Numbered from the stretch's first letter, positions 6,391 through 13,790 are shown. The stretch is DNA of 13,899 nucleotides from Baffinella frigidus (GCA_026770585.1 MU646432.1:223663-237561), one strand, 5' to 3'. The notes: generated from the sequence alone by a model not told the origin. Numbers and translations: made by a program.

Positions 6391-6475
6391 GATTGGGGTT
6401 TAGGGGTTGGCGGGTTCTCTTCAGGGTTCGGGGTTGGAGGTTAGGGGTTCCGGGTTTGGGGTTAGGTAGGGGCAC
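6391..6475 (+). repeat. Degenerate TTTAGGGG/TTCGGGG array
   Basis: Short, strongly diverged telomere-like units (TTTAGGGG, TTCGGGG, TTAGGGG, TTTGGGG), continuing the same G-rich plus-strand orientation. Confidence 0.75.
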
Positions 6476-6788
6476 CAAAAACCAGGTATACGTCCGGTTT
6501 GTAGCTTACACAAAATAAGCGGTTCCGGGAGCGGGAGGCCGAATAATTAAATAATTAAATGAAGGGGAGAAGAGCGAGATTTCAAATCAAATCTGAGATT
6601 TGGTGCTTTACCCCAGATTTAACAAGTTGACAAACACGACCGTGATTTGATAAGTTGACAATCACGAGTCGCTGCTCAGCGGAGAGGTCACAAACGACTA
6701 GGGTTGCGTCTCGGAAAATTTCTCGAGACTCGACAAGTGAGATTTGAGTTCGAGAAATGAGGTCCGAGACTCGAGAAATCTCGAGACT
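6476..6788. other. Intergenic, AT-rich then CTCGAG-rich
   Basis: Contains a tandem ATAATTAA pair (6542-6559), repeated AAGTTGACAA segments (about 6624-6662) and several copies of a TCTCGAGACTCG/CGAGAAATGAGGTCCGAG motif (6713-6790) that recurs at 8240-8290. No gene seen. Confidence 0.4.
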
Positions 6789-7156
6789 CGTCCTTTAGGT
6801 CCTTTAGGTTCAAAATGCTCCCAACATATGCCCACGCCACGCCCTTCCGTAGCAAGGACTGCTTTCGGATCGCATTTAGCTCTCCAGTGCAGAGGCTCGC
6901 GTAGAGGGGATACAGGGCGGTTCTCTTGGGGTGTTTGGTTGCTTCCAAGTAGGATCGCGCCCGCCCACGCACCGAACCCAAGTCAGCCTTTATGAGGCTC
7001 ATGGTGTCCCATTGTTGAAGTTTGAGAGCTTCAATCACGGATACCCCACAAGGTGAGAGGGATTGTGTGGGGGGGTGGTGTGAAATCAGTTCGACACCAA
7101 AGGTGAAAAGGAGAGCAGTGTGGTTGTGAAGGGGCCTCTCCCAATGTACGGACGTT
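6789..7156 (-). mobile_element. Dispersed repeat family 4, copy B
   Basis: Reverse-strand counterpart of copy A with the same order of landmarks and the same CCTAAAGGA-unit tail (CCTTTAGGTCCTTTAGG on the plus strand at its left edge). It shares the IEALKLQ-WDTMSLIKADLGS peptide frame, then the frame shifts relative to copy A. Confidence 0.7.
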
Positions 7157-7336
7157 AGCCAAGTGATGGGCAATACAAGCGTGAATCATCCCAATGTGTC
7201 TCGTAGTGTCAATGGCAGTCTGCAGAGTCAAGTCCAGGCAGGTGCTCGAGAAATTATCCGAGAAACGAGACATTCCGAGAAATGCCTCAAGAGGCCTCTC
7301 CCCGGACGAAACTGCGCTCTCACAACACTCGAAGTA

Positions 7337-7623
7337 CAAGGGTACCTCGCTCATAAAAAGGTTAAGGCACGGGTTAGGCAATAACGGCGAAACCTCTTCA
7401 ATTACTGATTACTGAATTTATGAAAGAGGTCAATGAATTCAGTAATCAGTAATCAGAAAAAGCACCCATTCCCCTAGGACCACTATAGGGTCCTAGCTAG
7501 GCATAGGCCTATTGTAGGGTCCTAGCTAGGGGGACCAGAGGGTCCTAGTGGGACCATAGGGTCCTAGACATAGGCCTATTGTAGGGTCCTAGGGGGCTTG
7601 CTCTTATGAGCAAGGTACTCCTG
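7337..7623. mobile_element. Composite of family 2 element ends around an inner inverted repeat
   Basis: The left edge CAAGGGTACCTCGCTCATAA after TA (7335-7336) and the right edge CTTATGAGCAAGGTACTCCTG before TA (7624-7625) match family 2 termini. Inside are an 18-bp perfect inverted repeat (ATTACTGATTACTGAATT, 7401-7418 with 7436-7453), a 24-base segment 7367-7390 found inverted at 11629-11652, and CCTAGG-rich sequence with two copies of CATAGGCCTATTGTAGGGTC. Confidence 0.55.
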
Positions 7624-7625
7624 TA

Positions 7626-7838
7626 CCCCTGTACCAAGAGTACTCCGGTACATGTGCGGCATAAAAAAGAAGCAGGTCCACGCAAGCAGAAGGTCCATAT
7701 GTTTGTGAGTAATACTCCAATTTATTGAAACTCAAAGCCACCACCACCCAATTACTCGCTCGCTTCCACTCACCACCCCCGAAGCAAAGGTCGGATTCGG
7801 GCTAACCTCACCTCACCTCTCCGTCTTGCCCCCACCTC
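7626..7838. other. Intergenic
   Basis: No gene, array or clear repeat seen apart from GTACC-containing fragments at the left edge and a CACCTCACCTC stretch near 7808. Confidence 0.4.
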
Positions 7839-7986
7839 TCCTTTAGGTCCTTTAGGTTTTAAATGCTCCCAACATGGCCCAACGACACGCCTTTCCGTAG
7901 AAAAGATCTGCTGAAAAAGCATTTTTGCTTTCGGATCGCGTTTAGCTCTCCAGTGCAGAGGCTCGTAAAGAGGGGATAGTGGGTGG
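7839..7986 (-). mobile_element. Dispersed repeat family 4, copy C (3' part)
   Basis: The 3' 150 bp of the family on the minus strand: CCTTTAGGTCCTTTAGG tail, TGCTCCCAACATGG core, CTTTCGGATCGCGTTTAGCT and AGTGCAGAGGCTCG. It ends where copies A and B continue, so it is 5'-truncated. Confidence 0.65.
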
Positions 7987-8027
7987 CTCTGTGTCTCCTA
8001 CGCTCCGACGCTGGCTGGAAGGCGTGC

Positions 8028-8226
8028 GGGCCCGCCTCGGGACTGACGGGCCCGCCTCAGGACTGGTGACGCACATGAGGACGCACCTATTTGTGCTGTT
8101 CTCTTCGTAGATTTGTCTCTCCCCTTTTTAGATTTGTCTACGAAGCTTCGTAGGATCCTAGCCCCCCCCCTGGAATTCAAGGATCCTAGCCCCCTGGAAT
8201 TCCTAGCCCCCCCCCTGGAATTCAAG
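8028..8226. repeat. Small tandem repeats and a 16-bp palindrome
   Basis: CGGGCCCGCCTC-GGACTG occurs twice (about 8028-8064). CTACGAAGCTTCGTAG (8138-8153) is a perfect palindrome next to inverted GATTTGTC segments. A CCTAG-polyC-TGGAATTC unit occurs three times (8156-8222). Confidence 0.65.
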
Positions 8227-8295
8227 AAATGATTGTCAAGAAATGAGGCCCGAGACTCGAGAAGTTATTTCTCGAGAAACGAGGTCCGAGACAAA

Positions 8296-8511
8296 ATGGT
8301 CCAAGGCCACTTTGTCGTCGTTTGCCAGAGGCTCAAGAGCACGGCTCTTGCTGGGGCCCTTTTGAAGTCGGAGGCGACCTCGGTCCTTCGCGCGGCTCTG
8401 CCTGGATATGCTGACGTCCTTCGCGCGGCTCTGCCTGGATATGCTGACGCCCGTGCAATCGAAACGCTCCATAAATACAAAGAATCATTTTTAGAATTTG
8501 TACCAGAATAA
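8296..8511 (+). CDS. Possible small protein with an in-frame tandem duplication
   Basis: 71 codons from ATG 8296 (AAAATGG, a good context) to TAA. It starts MVQGHFVVVCQRLKSTALAG and carries VLRAALPGYAD twice in tandem, a perfect 33-bp duplication that keeps frame, then ends in a charged, aromatic tail (LHKYKESFLEFVPE). No family is recognised. Upstream sequence is a repeat (CGAGAAATGAGGTCCGAGAC), so the start is uncertain. It could instead be an exon or chance. Confidence 0.3.
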   Translation: MVQGHFVVVCQRLKSTALAGALLKSEATSVLRAALPGYADVLRAALPGYADARAIETLHKYKESFLEFVPE

Positions 8512-9150
8512 TTTAGATGGACCCGTAACATAACACGTTTGACATCTTGTTTACAAACGTTGACATCTTGTTTACAAACAAGATGTCACGCCAAAATCCA
8601 GACTTCTAAAAAACTTACGAAGGCACAGCGCCTGAAAAAAGTTTCTACGAGGCCACTTTTGGCGTGATCCTGAAGTTTTAGAGTTTTAAGTTTTGACAAA
8701 AACGTCAAAAGTGGCTGGAATTGGAGCCCTTGTTCATGATTTCTTCCCGGGTCGCGGCCGACAGATGAGAAAACCGCTCTAAAAACTTTTACGACGGCTT
8801 CGAGGGAGCGCTGTAAGGTCCGTCTATTTCTGAAGGCGTGGGGTTTACGTGACAGATGTCACAGATCACGCGGCGTTGTTCCTAATGTGTAGTAAAGACG
8901 TACGTGAAAACCAGGCGACCCTCATAATTGTGTGGTAAACCGGGTTATGATGAAATTACTACAGGACATCATTTACAGATTTAAACGATCGGGGTTTGGG
9001 GTCGTCAGAACAACCCCGTCATGCATGAACCACGTCTACGAGTCGTACATGGTCGTGGGTACACCCCGTGTTCCGTGCATTATTGCGATTCCCCGTCCTA
9101 CTACCGGTACTAGCAGAAGGGGATTTTTTGTCATTCCCCTTGCCTGGCCA
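8512..9150. other. Intergenic with inverted repeats
   Basis: A perfect 12-bp-arm hairpin GACATCTTGTTT/AAACAAGATGTC with a 2-nt loop lies at 8562-8587. A second pair, TCACGCCAAAA and TTTTGGCGTGA, lies about 8586-8668, together forming a foldback-like structure. From 8700 to 9150, upstream of the coiled-coil gene, no motif could be assigned. Its promoter presumably lies here, but none is visible. Confidence 0.5.
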
Positions 9151-9185
9151 TCGATCACTCACATCCTGACCCAAGTGACACGACC

Positions 9186-10072
9186 ATGGTCCAGCGAGTT
9201 GCGTCGTCCCCCCAGCGAGTTGCGTCGTCCCCCCAGAAAGAGAGAATGGACATGGTTAAGCAGGTGCTCGCGGAGGCGACGCGCGAGAAAACCGAGCTGG
9301 TGCAGCGCCTCAACTTGATCAACAAGCTGATCGAGGAGGAGGAGGATCTCACCACCAAGGTGCGTCTCAAGGTCGAGTGGATGGAGGAGAAGGACCGCTC
9401 TGTCGAACTCCTGAACAAGATGGTGTCATCTCTTCAAGGCTTGCTTCAGGAGGACGGGTCGGCCGCCTCGCCCACCGTCTCCGACACCGAAGACCCCAGC
9501 GCTGCCGCACCACCGCCCCACCCCTGGGCGTTTTCCGCGGCCATGCGAGCCAGACGCGCCTCCTCCATGTTCAGCATGAAGATGCTCGTCCGCGAATGCT
9601 CCGCCGAGCCCGCCGCGCACCTTCCCATCACCTGGAGCGAGACCGCCGCCGCGCCCGTGTCAAGAGCCGCCAGCGTCAGCGTGTCGAGAACCGCCAGCCT
9701 CCTCTTCTCGGAGAAGAAGCAACGCTCCGAGGCCCGGTGCCGCTCGGCGCCGAACGTCCTGAGCCCTTTCACCAGATCCTTGCGGCGGGTTTCGATCAAG
9801 GTGCCCTCAACCCTCAACCCTAAACCCTAAACCCTAAACCCTAAACCCTAAACCCTAAACCCCAAGCCCTTACCCTGATCCCTAAACCCGAAACCCGAAA
9901 CCCTAAATCCCGAAACCTAAACCCTTAACCCTAAACCCTACACCCTCAACCTCAAACCCTGAGCCCTAAACCCCAAACCCCTAACCAGGTGCTCGAGGGT
10001 GTCGACCTCCTTCGTAGACCTTCGCGTGGCACGTTGGATAGCGCACGGTCAAACTGGGATTACGGCGAATGA
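9186..10072 (+). CDS. Coiled-coil protein, two exons (9186-9800 and 9989-10072)
   Basis: ATG in a strong context (CGACCATGG). Exon 1 gives 205 residues: a short QRVASSP tandem pair (perfect 21-bp duplication, 9192-9233), a charged heptad-rich coiled coil at about residues 20-90 (KQVLAEATREKTELVQRLNL, KLIEEEEDL, EWMEEKDRSVELLNKM), then an Ala/Ser/Arg-rich, probably disordered part. The donor AAG/GTGCCC at 9801 and acceptor CTAACCAG (AG 9987-9988) are phase 0. Exon 2 adds VLEGVDLLRRPSRGTLDSAR plus SNWDYGE and a stop at 10070-10072, for 232 residues in all. Without splicing the frame runs into the array and stops after TLNPKP (214 residues). No family is recognised and no enzymatic motif is seen. 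Upstream exons are possible. Confidence 0.6.
9801..9988 (+). other. 188-nt intron made of CCCTAAA-type repeat
   Basis: GTGCCCTCAACCCTCAACCC at the start, five to six near-perfect CCCTAAA units, degenerate CCCGAAA/CCCTTAC units, and CCCCAAACCCCTAACCAG at the end. CTAAC just before the AG resembles a branch site. Essentially every base between the splice sites is telomere-like. It is the only C-rich-on-plus array in the window and lies in the only supported plus-strand gene. Confidence 0.7.
9812..9985 (-). repeat. Telomere-like array (CCCTAAA on the plus strand)
   Basis: Heptamer array forming the body of the coiled-coil gene's intron. Opposite in orientation to every other array in the window. 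Confidence 0.95.
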
Positions 10073-10100
10073 TGGTCAAACTGGGAATACGGCGAGTGAT
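10047..10100 (+). repeat. 27-bp tandem duplication at the stop codon
   Basis: GGTCAAACTGGG-TTACGGCG-like units 10047-10073 and 10074-10100 differ at two positions. The coiled-coil gene's stop codon lies in the first unit and an in-phase TGA recurs in the second. Confidence 0.8.
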
Positions 10101-10160
10101 GGAGCAGCGTGAGGGGATGGTGGTGCCATTCCCTACTAGAGCCATTCGGCAATCAAGCTA

Positions 10161-10261
10161 CCCCTCAAGTGGCGAGTAGGCGCATACGCCCTACCGTAGG
10201 GCCCTACGACCTACCTAGGGCGAGTTAGGGCGAATATTCGCCCGCCAGCCACTGCAGATGC
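10161..10261. mobile_element. Family 1 palindromic element, diverged copy
   Basis: Left end after TA with CCCTCAAGTGGCGAGTAGGC and CATACGCCCTACCGTAGGGC as in the other copies. The right half is diverged but a GCCACT remnant lies at the expected 101-bp distance before TA. Confidence 0.5.
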
Positions 10262-11099
10262 TAGTAGCCCCCAACCCTGCCGGAAGGGGGTCTTGGAGCG
10301 TGATCAGGCTGGTCTTGTAATCAATAAATTATGTCACGAGTTACCCGTCAGCCGCACGAGGCGGAGCAAACACCCTTTTAAAACCTGGGGAGCTGTACAA
10401 GGTAGGTTGTGTAGTAATTTTCAAACGTCCCGCACGCTTTTCGGGCGGCCACGTGACCAACTCCGTACAAAACGCCTACAATCGATATTTAAAAAGAGTG
10501 CTTGGGTAGCCTCGAATGGAGGAGAACATTACTCCGATGAAGACGGGTTCTGGCGAAGGGCGTGTCGTTGGGCCATGTTGGGAGAAATTAAAACCTAAAG
10601 GATCTGTCCCACACAATTTGGTCAATTTGACGAGACCTCAAGTCAATAATTCCTTAAGTCAATTCCCAGGGGGTTGGGCGCAAACCCGCCAACTTTTAGA
10701 GCGAAAACGATCAGTCAACCCGACTGAGGCAGAGCTACAGGGGTACCTCGCTCATAAGAAAAGCCCCCCCCTGGGACCCTATTTGTGTAGTAACTTTCGT
10801 GGATTGGTCACGTATCTCTGCAAAAGTAGCACAGTCACGAGGTTAGAATGCCCTATCCTGGAACACATGTTTACAACCTCACATGTAAATAGGTTCCTCC
10901 AGCATTCTCGAGTGGGATGCGCTCCGCATGACACACTTCTCCCACTAAACAGATTTTTCCTTTTCTCATGAGAGTTGTACTTTGCTCGTACGGAACCGCG
11001 CGCTCGCTATGACCACCGTAGTCCCCTCACTACAGGCCTGGATACAGGGATATCTGGGCTACAAGAACACCCTTGGTCGCGCCTCGGTCGGTGTCTGGT
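10262..11099. other. Repeat-fragment mosaic without a convincing gene
   Basis: Holds a family 4 tail (10554-10602), the right end of a family 3-like element (about 10680-10737) and a family 2 left end inserted at its TA (10738 to about 10781). An open frame of 150 codons at 10516-10971 runs across all three and is therefore not a credible gene. Another at 10293-10598 ends inside the family 4 tail. Nothing recognised from 10800 to 11099. Confidence 0.45.
10738..10781. mobile_element. Family 2 element, left end only
   Basis: CAGGGGTACCTCGCTCATAA directly after the TA that ends a family 3-like terminal repeat (GAGGCAGAGCTA). The right terminus is missing, so the copy is truncated. Confidence 0.55.
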
Positions 11100-11101
11100 T
11101 A

Positions 11102-11208
11102 TCCCTCAAGTGGCCAGTAGGCTCATACGCCCTACATGTACCGTAGGGCCCTAGGACCTGCCTAGGACCTCTTTGCGGTCAAATTTGACCGGCTGGGCAC
11201 TTGAGGGA
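11102..11208. mobile_element. Family 1 palindromic element, TA-flanked (107 bp)
   Basis: TA at 11100-11101 and 11209-11210. Termini TCCCTCAAGTGGCC and GGGCACTTGAGGGA. Interior TACGCCCTAC, a 6-bp insertion (ATGTAC), CGTAGGGCCCTAGGACCTGC and GTCAAATTTGAC. No coding frame. Confidence 0.8.
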
Positions 11209-11340
11209 TATTAAATGAGTACTTGCTGGTTGAATAAATCTCACGTTCAGTCAACCCTCTGGTACAAAATTAAAAACACGCAGGCCCCGAATCCGGTGCG
11301 GGTTCTTACGTTGAGGGTTCTTGTATCCCAGATATCCCTG

Positions 11341-11400
11341 TACGGAAGGGCGTGTCGTTGGCATATGTTGGGAGAAATTAAAACCTAAAGGACCTAAAGG
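11341..11400 (+). mobile_element. Dispersed repeat family 4, 3'-end-only copy
   Basis: TACGGAAGGGCGTGTCGTTG, the TATGTTGGGAGAAATTAAAA core and a CCTAAAGGACCTAAAGG tail. The upstream sequence is unlike copies A and B. Confidence 0.65.
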
Positions 11401-11442
11401 TACGCCTGCACATGCAGGTTCCTCAAGGGGTGCGCCTCCTTA

Positions 11443-11543
11443 TCCCTTAAGTGGCGAGGGGGTCAAAATTGACCCCCAAGAGGTCCTAGGCAGGTCCTAG
11501 GGCCCTACGGTAGGGCGTATGAGCCTACTCGCCACTTGAGGGA
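11443..11543. mobile_element. Family 1 palindromic element (101 bp, inverted orientation)
   Basis: Termini TCCCTTAAGTGGCG and CGCCACTTGAGGGA. Left flank TA (11441-11442), right flank TG. Interior is the reverse complement of the 11102 copy. Confidence 0.8.
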
Positions 11544-11681
11544 TGAGCGAGGCAACCTGCAAACTGTAACGATTCACCCGTGCGAGCTGCCTTGTTCATG
11601 ACTGATTACTGAATTTATTAGAGAGGGTTCGCCGTTATTGCCTAACCCGTGCCATGACCAGACTATGATCGGTCCATATGA

Positions 11682-11782
11682 TCCCTTAAGTGACCAGTAG
11701 GCTCATACGCCCTACCGTAGGGCCCTAGGACCTGCCTAGGACCTCTTGGCCGTCAAATTTGACTACCTGGGCACTTAAGGGA
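11682..11782. mobile_element. Family 1 palindromic element (101 bp)
   Basis: Termini TCCCTTAAGTGACC and GGGCACTTAAGGGA, right flank TA (11783-11784), left flank GA. Same orientation as 11102-11208. Confidence 0.8.
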
Positions 11783-11830
11783 TACCCCGCTCAGTCTGTC
11801 TCCGAGGGACGCTCCTCGAAGATTGGCTTA

Positions 11831-11947
11831 CAGGGTTACCTCGCTCATAAGAAAACGCCCCCCAATAGGACCCTACAGTAGGCCTATGCCTAGGGTCCTG
11901 TGGTGGTCCTAGGTGGGGTGCTGTTTCTTATGAGCGAGGTACCCCTG
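11831..11947. mobile_element. Family 2 palindromic element, full copy (117 bp)
   Basis: TA at 11829-11830 and 11948-11949. Termini CAGGGTTACCTCGCTCATAA and TTATGAGCGAGGTACCCCTG. Interior CCTACAGTAGGCCTATGCCT and CCTAGG-rich. In translation the termini yield peptides such as GTSLIRN and GYLAHKK that will contaminate gene models. Confidence 0.85.
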
Positions 11948-11949
11948 TA

Positions 11950-12166
11950 GATGTCAGGCACCACCTCTGTTTCGCTACCAGATGTGACCCCGCTTGGGAG
12001 GGGAGAGGCCGCGCCGGCCAAGGCCCGACACACAAGCGAGAGAGAACTTACCTTCATTAGTCAACCATTGAGGCTCATCACCTGTCCGACCGAGGCTCAC
12101 AGCCTCAGATACAGAGAGACCTTCATCTGGATGTGATCCGAAAGGAAGCACGGTTTACACTGTCAA
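11950..12166. other. Short unique stretch, possible 61-codon ORF
   Basis: An ATG frame at 11951-12136 (MSGTTSVSLPDVTPLGRGEA start) is the only open frame here that is not mostly repeat. No family is recognised and its end enters family 4-like sequence (GTGATCCGAAAGGAAGCA). Probably not a gene. Confidence 0.2.
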
Positions 12167-12318
12167 ACACCCGATGAGGATACCCTTTAGCCGGTTCTGC
12201 CGCGATCCTCTGTACAGGGGGGTCTGATGTGATCCGAAAGGAAGCATGGTTTTTCTACAGAACAAGTCCCGGTGTCCGCCTATGTTGGGAGCTCGAAGAA
12301 CCTCAAGGACCTAAAGGA
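12167..12318 (+). mobile_element. Dispersed repeat family 4, subfamily b, copy 1
   Basis: ACACCCGATGAGGATACCCT, GCCGCGATCCTCTG, GTGATCCGAAAGGAAGCATG, GTGTCCGCCTATGTTGGGAG and a GAAGAACC tail with GGACCTAAAGGA. Aligns to copy 2 at 12952-13090 and, more distantly, to the 3' part of copy A. Confidence 0.7.
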
Positions 12319-12351
12319 GCAATGCCAAGGGATACTTGGTGGCAGTGCTAC

Positions 12352-12412
12352 AGAAAGAACAAGTTCCAGTGTCCGCCTATGTTGGGAGCTCGAAGAACCT
12401 AAAGGACCTAAA
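12352..12412 (+). mobile_element. Family 4b, 3'-end-only copy
   Basis: AGAACAAGTTCCAGTGTCCG, CCTATGTTGGGAGCTCGAAG and AACCTAAAGGACCTAAAG. Upstream differs from the other copies, as in 5' truncation. Confidence 0.65.
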
Positions 12413-12458
12413 GACCTTCATTAAAACCGGCTGATACACGGCAGCCTGATTGACTAGA

Positions 12459-12675
12459 ATAAGAAACCGCCCCCCCCCCTAGGGCCCTACAGTAGGATTA
12501 CAGGGGTACCTCGCTCATAAGAAACTGCACCCACCCCTAGGACCACCCTATGGCCCTAGGCATGGCCTACTGTAGGGTCCTAGGGGGGGGAGTTTCTTAT
12601 GAGCGAGGTACCTCTGTATGCCTAGGGCCCTATGGTGGTGCTAGGGGGATGGGCGTTTTTTATGAGCGAGGTACA
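12459..12675. mobile_element. Older family 2 element split by a younger one
   Basis: The left remnant 12459-12500 (ATAAGAAACCGCCCC ... CTACAGTAGGATTA) and the right remnant 12617-12675 (TATGCCTAGGGCCCTATGG ... TATGAGCGAGGTAC) together match the uninterrupted copy at 11831-11947. The younger element lies between them at 12501-12616. Confidence 0.75.
12501..12616. mobile_element. Family 2 palindromic element, full copy nested in another (116 bp)
   Basis: Termini CAGGGGTACCTCGCTCATAA and TTATGAGCGAGGTACCTCTG, flanked by TA at 12499-12500 and 12617-12618. Comparison with the intact copy (AGGCC-TA-TGCC) shows a single TA at the empty site, so TA is the duplicated target. Confidence 0.85.
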
Positions 12676-12742
12676 GTGGCCATGGCCGGAGAACACAAGT
12701 CATCGAGGGGTTGGTTCCGGAGAATGCATGCAGTTTTTTGCA

Positions 12743-12841
12743 TCTCTTAAGTGGCCATGCCGCCAAATTTAACGGCCAAGAGGTCCTAGGCAGGTCCTAG
12801 GGCCCTACCGTAGGGCTTATGAGCCTACTGGTCACTTGGGA
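12743..12841. mobile_element. Family 1 palindromic element (99 bp, inverted orientation)
   Basis: Termini TCTCTTAAGTGGCC and GGTCACTTGGGA, right TA at 12842-12843 shared with the next copy. Left flank CA. Confidence 0.8.
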
Positions 12842-12843
12842 TA

Positions 12844-12942
12844 CCTTAAGTGGCCAGTACGCTCATACGCCCTACCGTAGGGCCCTAGGACCTGCCTAGG
12901 ACCTCTTGGCCGTCAAATTTGACGGCCTGGTCACTTAAGTGA
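12844..12942. mobile_element. Family 1 palindromic element (99 bp)
   Basis: Abuts the previous copy through a single TA, with the opposite interior orientation. Termini CCTTAAGTGGCC and GGTCACTTAAGTGA, right flank TA (12943-12944). Confidence 0.8.
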
Positions 12943-12951
12943 TACCTCCAC

Positions 12952-13090
12952 ACACCCGATGAGGATACCCTTTAGCCGGTTTCTGCCGCGATCCTCTGCA
13001 CCGGTGGGCCTGAATGTGATCCGAAAGGAAGCATGGCCTTTCTACAGAACAAGTTCCGGTGTCCGCCTATGTTGGGAGCTCGAAGAACCT
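12952..13090 (+). mobile_element. Dispersed repeat family 4b, copy 2, interrupted at its tail
   Basis: Direct repeat of 12167-12318. It breaks off after GAAGAACCTA, where the family 1 element 13092-13192 begins. GGACCTCAAG, the expected tail, resumes after that element's right TA. Confidence 0.75.
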
Positions 13091-13091
13091 A

Positions 13092-13192
13092 TCTCTTAAG
13101 TGACCATGCCGACAAATCTGAAGGTCAAGAGGTCCTAGGCAGGTCCTAGGGCCCTACGGCAGGGCGTATGAGACTACTGGCCACTTAAGGGA
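13092..13192. mobile_element. Family 1 palindromic element inserted in family 4b tail (101 bp)
   Basis: Termini TCTCTTAAGTGACC and GGCCACTTAAGGGA, TA at 13090-13091 and 13193-13194. Flanks GAAGAACC and GGACCTCAAG join to give the family 4 tail seen at 12396-12412 (two A bases aside), so this is a datable insertion with TA duplication. Confidence 0.85.
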
Positions 13193-13194
13193 TA

Positions 13195-13505
13195 GGACCT
13201 CAAGTAGCGCGTGGACCAGGAACCCGATCGCTGACGACGCGCTCTCCTGAACCATCGACTCGAGGACAGTGGCCATTGCCAGAGCACACGTCCTCGCCAC
13301 ACAGCGGACTTCGAAGGCCTTTCGAATACCCCCTAAGCGACAAGACCCAGGATCCTACGGTAGGCAACCCGTAGGGGCATAGGGGGGTTCCTACGGATAA
13401 GGTGACCGGAAACTCGGGCACTGAGTGCCCAAAAATCGATTCGTAGCCCTCTGTGTGGAGGGGTTGGTTCCCACCAACCCTCACAGTCTAAGCAAATCGG
13501 GAAAA
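13195..13505. other. Intergenic
   Basis: No gene recognised. A 6-bp-arm hairpin GGGCAC-TGA-GTGCCC lies at 13416-13430. ACAGTGGCCAT-GCC-GAG-ACAC near 13267-13288 resembles 12674-12696. Confidence 0.35.
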
Positions 13506-13622
13506 ATGGCTCCAAAAATCCCCTCGAAGGCCGCCTTGAAGGCCGTCTTGAAGGCCGTCGGATTCCGACGGCCTCCAAGGGGATTTGGTGTTTTTGACTT
13601 TTTCGACTTGCCCAAGTTGTGA
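13506..13622 (+). repeat. Imperfect foldback with TTGAAGGCCG tandem units (open for 38 codons)
   Basis: TTGAAGGCCG-type units repeat three times (about 13525-13558), followed by the inverted GCCGTCGGATTCCGACGGC. AAATCCCCTCGAAGGCCG pairs with CGGCCTCCAAGGGGATTT further out. The ATG frame MAPKIPSKAALKAVLKAVGF runs through it to a TGA; being inside a foldback, it is doubtful as a gene. Confidence 0.45.
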
Positions 13623-13756
13623 AGGTTGGTGGTCTGGAGAATCACGCCCACGACACGAGTTGTGAGGGTTGGTGGTCTGAGAATCACGCCCACGGGTTGG
13701 TGGTCTGAGAATCACGCCCACGGAGAATCACGCCCACGGAGAATCACGCCCACGAC
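13623..13756 (+). repeat. Tandem GGTTGGTGGTCTGAGAATCACGCCCAC units
   Basis: Three imperfect long units (about 27 bp, the first two separated by an ACACGAGTTGTGA segment) followed by two short GGAGAATCACGCCCAC units. Confidence 0.8.
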
Positions 13757-13785
13757 GCCATCAGGATTTGCGTGGCCTCGTACAC
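13744..13785 (-). CDS. Possible terminal exon of a gene continuing past the window end
   Basis: On the minus strand the TTTGGGG array reads as a C-rich tract ending CACCCCGCAG (AG 13787-13786). The next 13 codons, VYEATQILMASWA, end in TGA at 13746-13744, inside the tandem repeat. The setting matches the supported exons, but the length is too short for confidence. Confidence 0.3.
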   Translation of the reverse strand: MYEATQILMASWA

Positions 13786-13790
13786 CTGCG

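Noticed and set aside
8932-9318. 128-codon plus-strand frame upstream of the coiled-coil gene
   Set aside because: Its second half is an out-of-frame shadow of the coiled-coil exon (RRPPSELRRPP) and its first half shows no motif.
9446-9817. Minus-strand open frames opposite the coiled-coil exon
   Set aside because: Antisense shadows of GC-rich coding sequence; they lack splice-compatible edges and the array orientation is wrong.
10516-10971. 150-codon plus-strand open frame
   Set aside because: It crosses a family 4 tail, a family 3 end and a family 2 end; WEKLKPKG and GYLAHKK are repeat translations found elsewhere in the window.
12550-12750. 66-codon plus-strand frame with YERGT peptides
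   Set aside because: Lies entirely within nested family 2 elements.
11102-13192. CRISPR-like array
   Set aside because: Repeats are about 100-bp palindromes with TA flanks, alternating orientation and irregular spacing; no uniform spacers.
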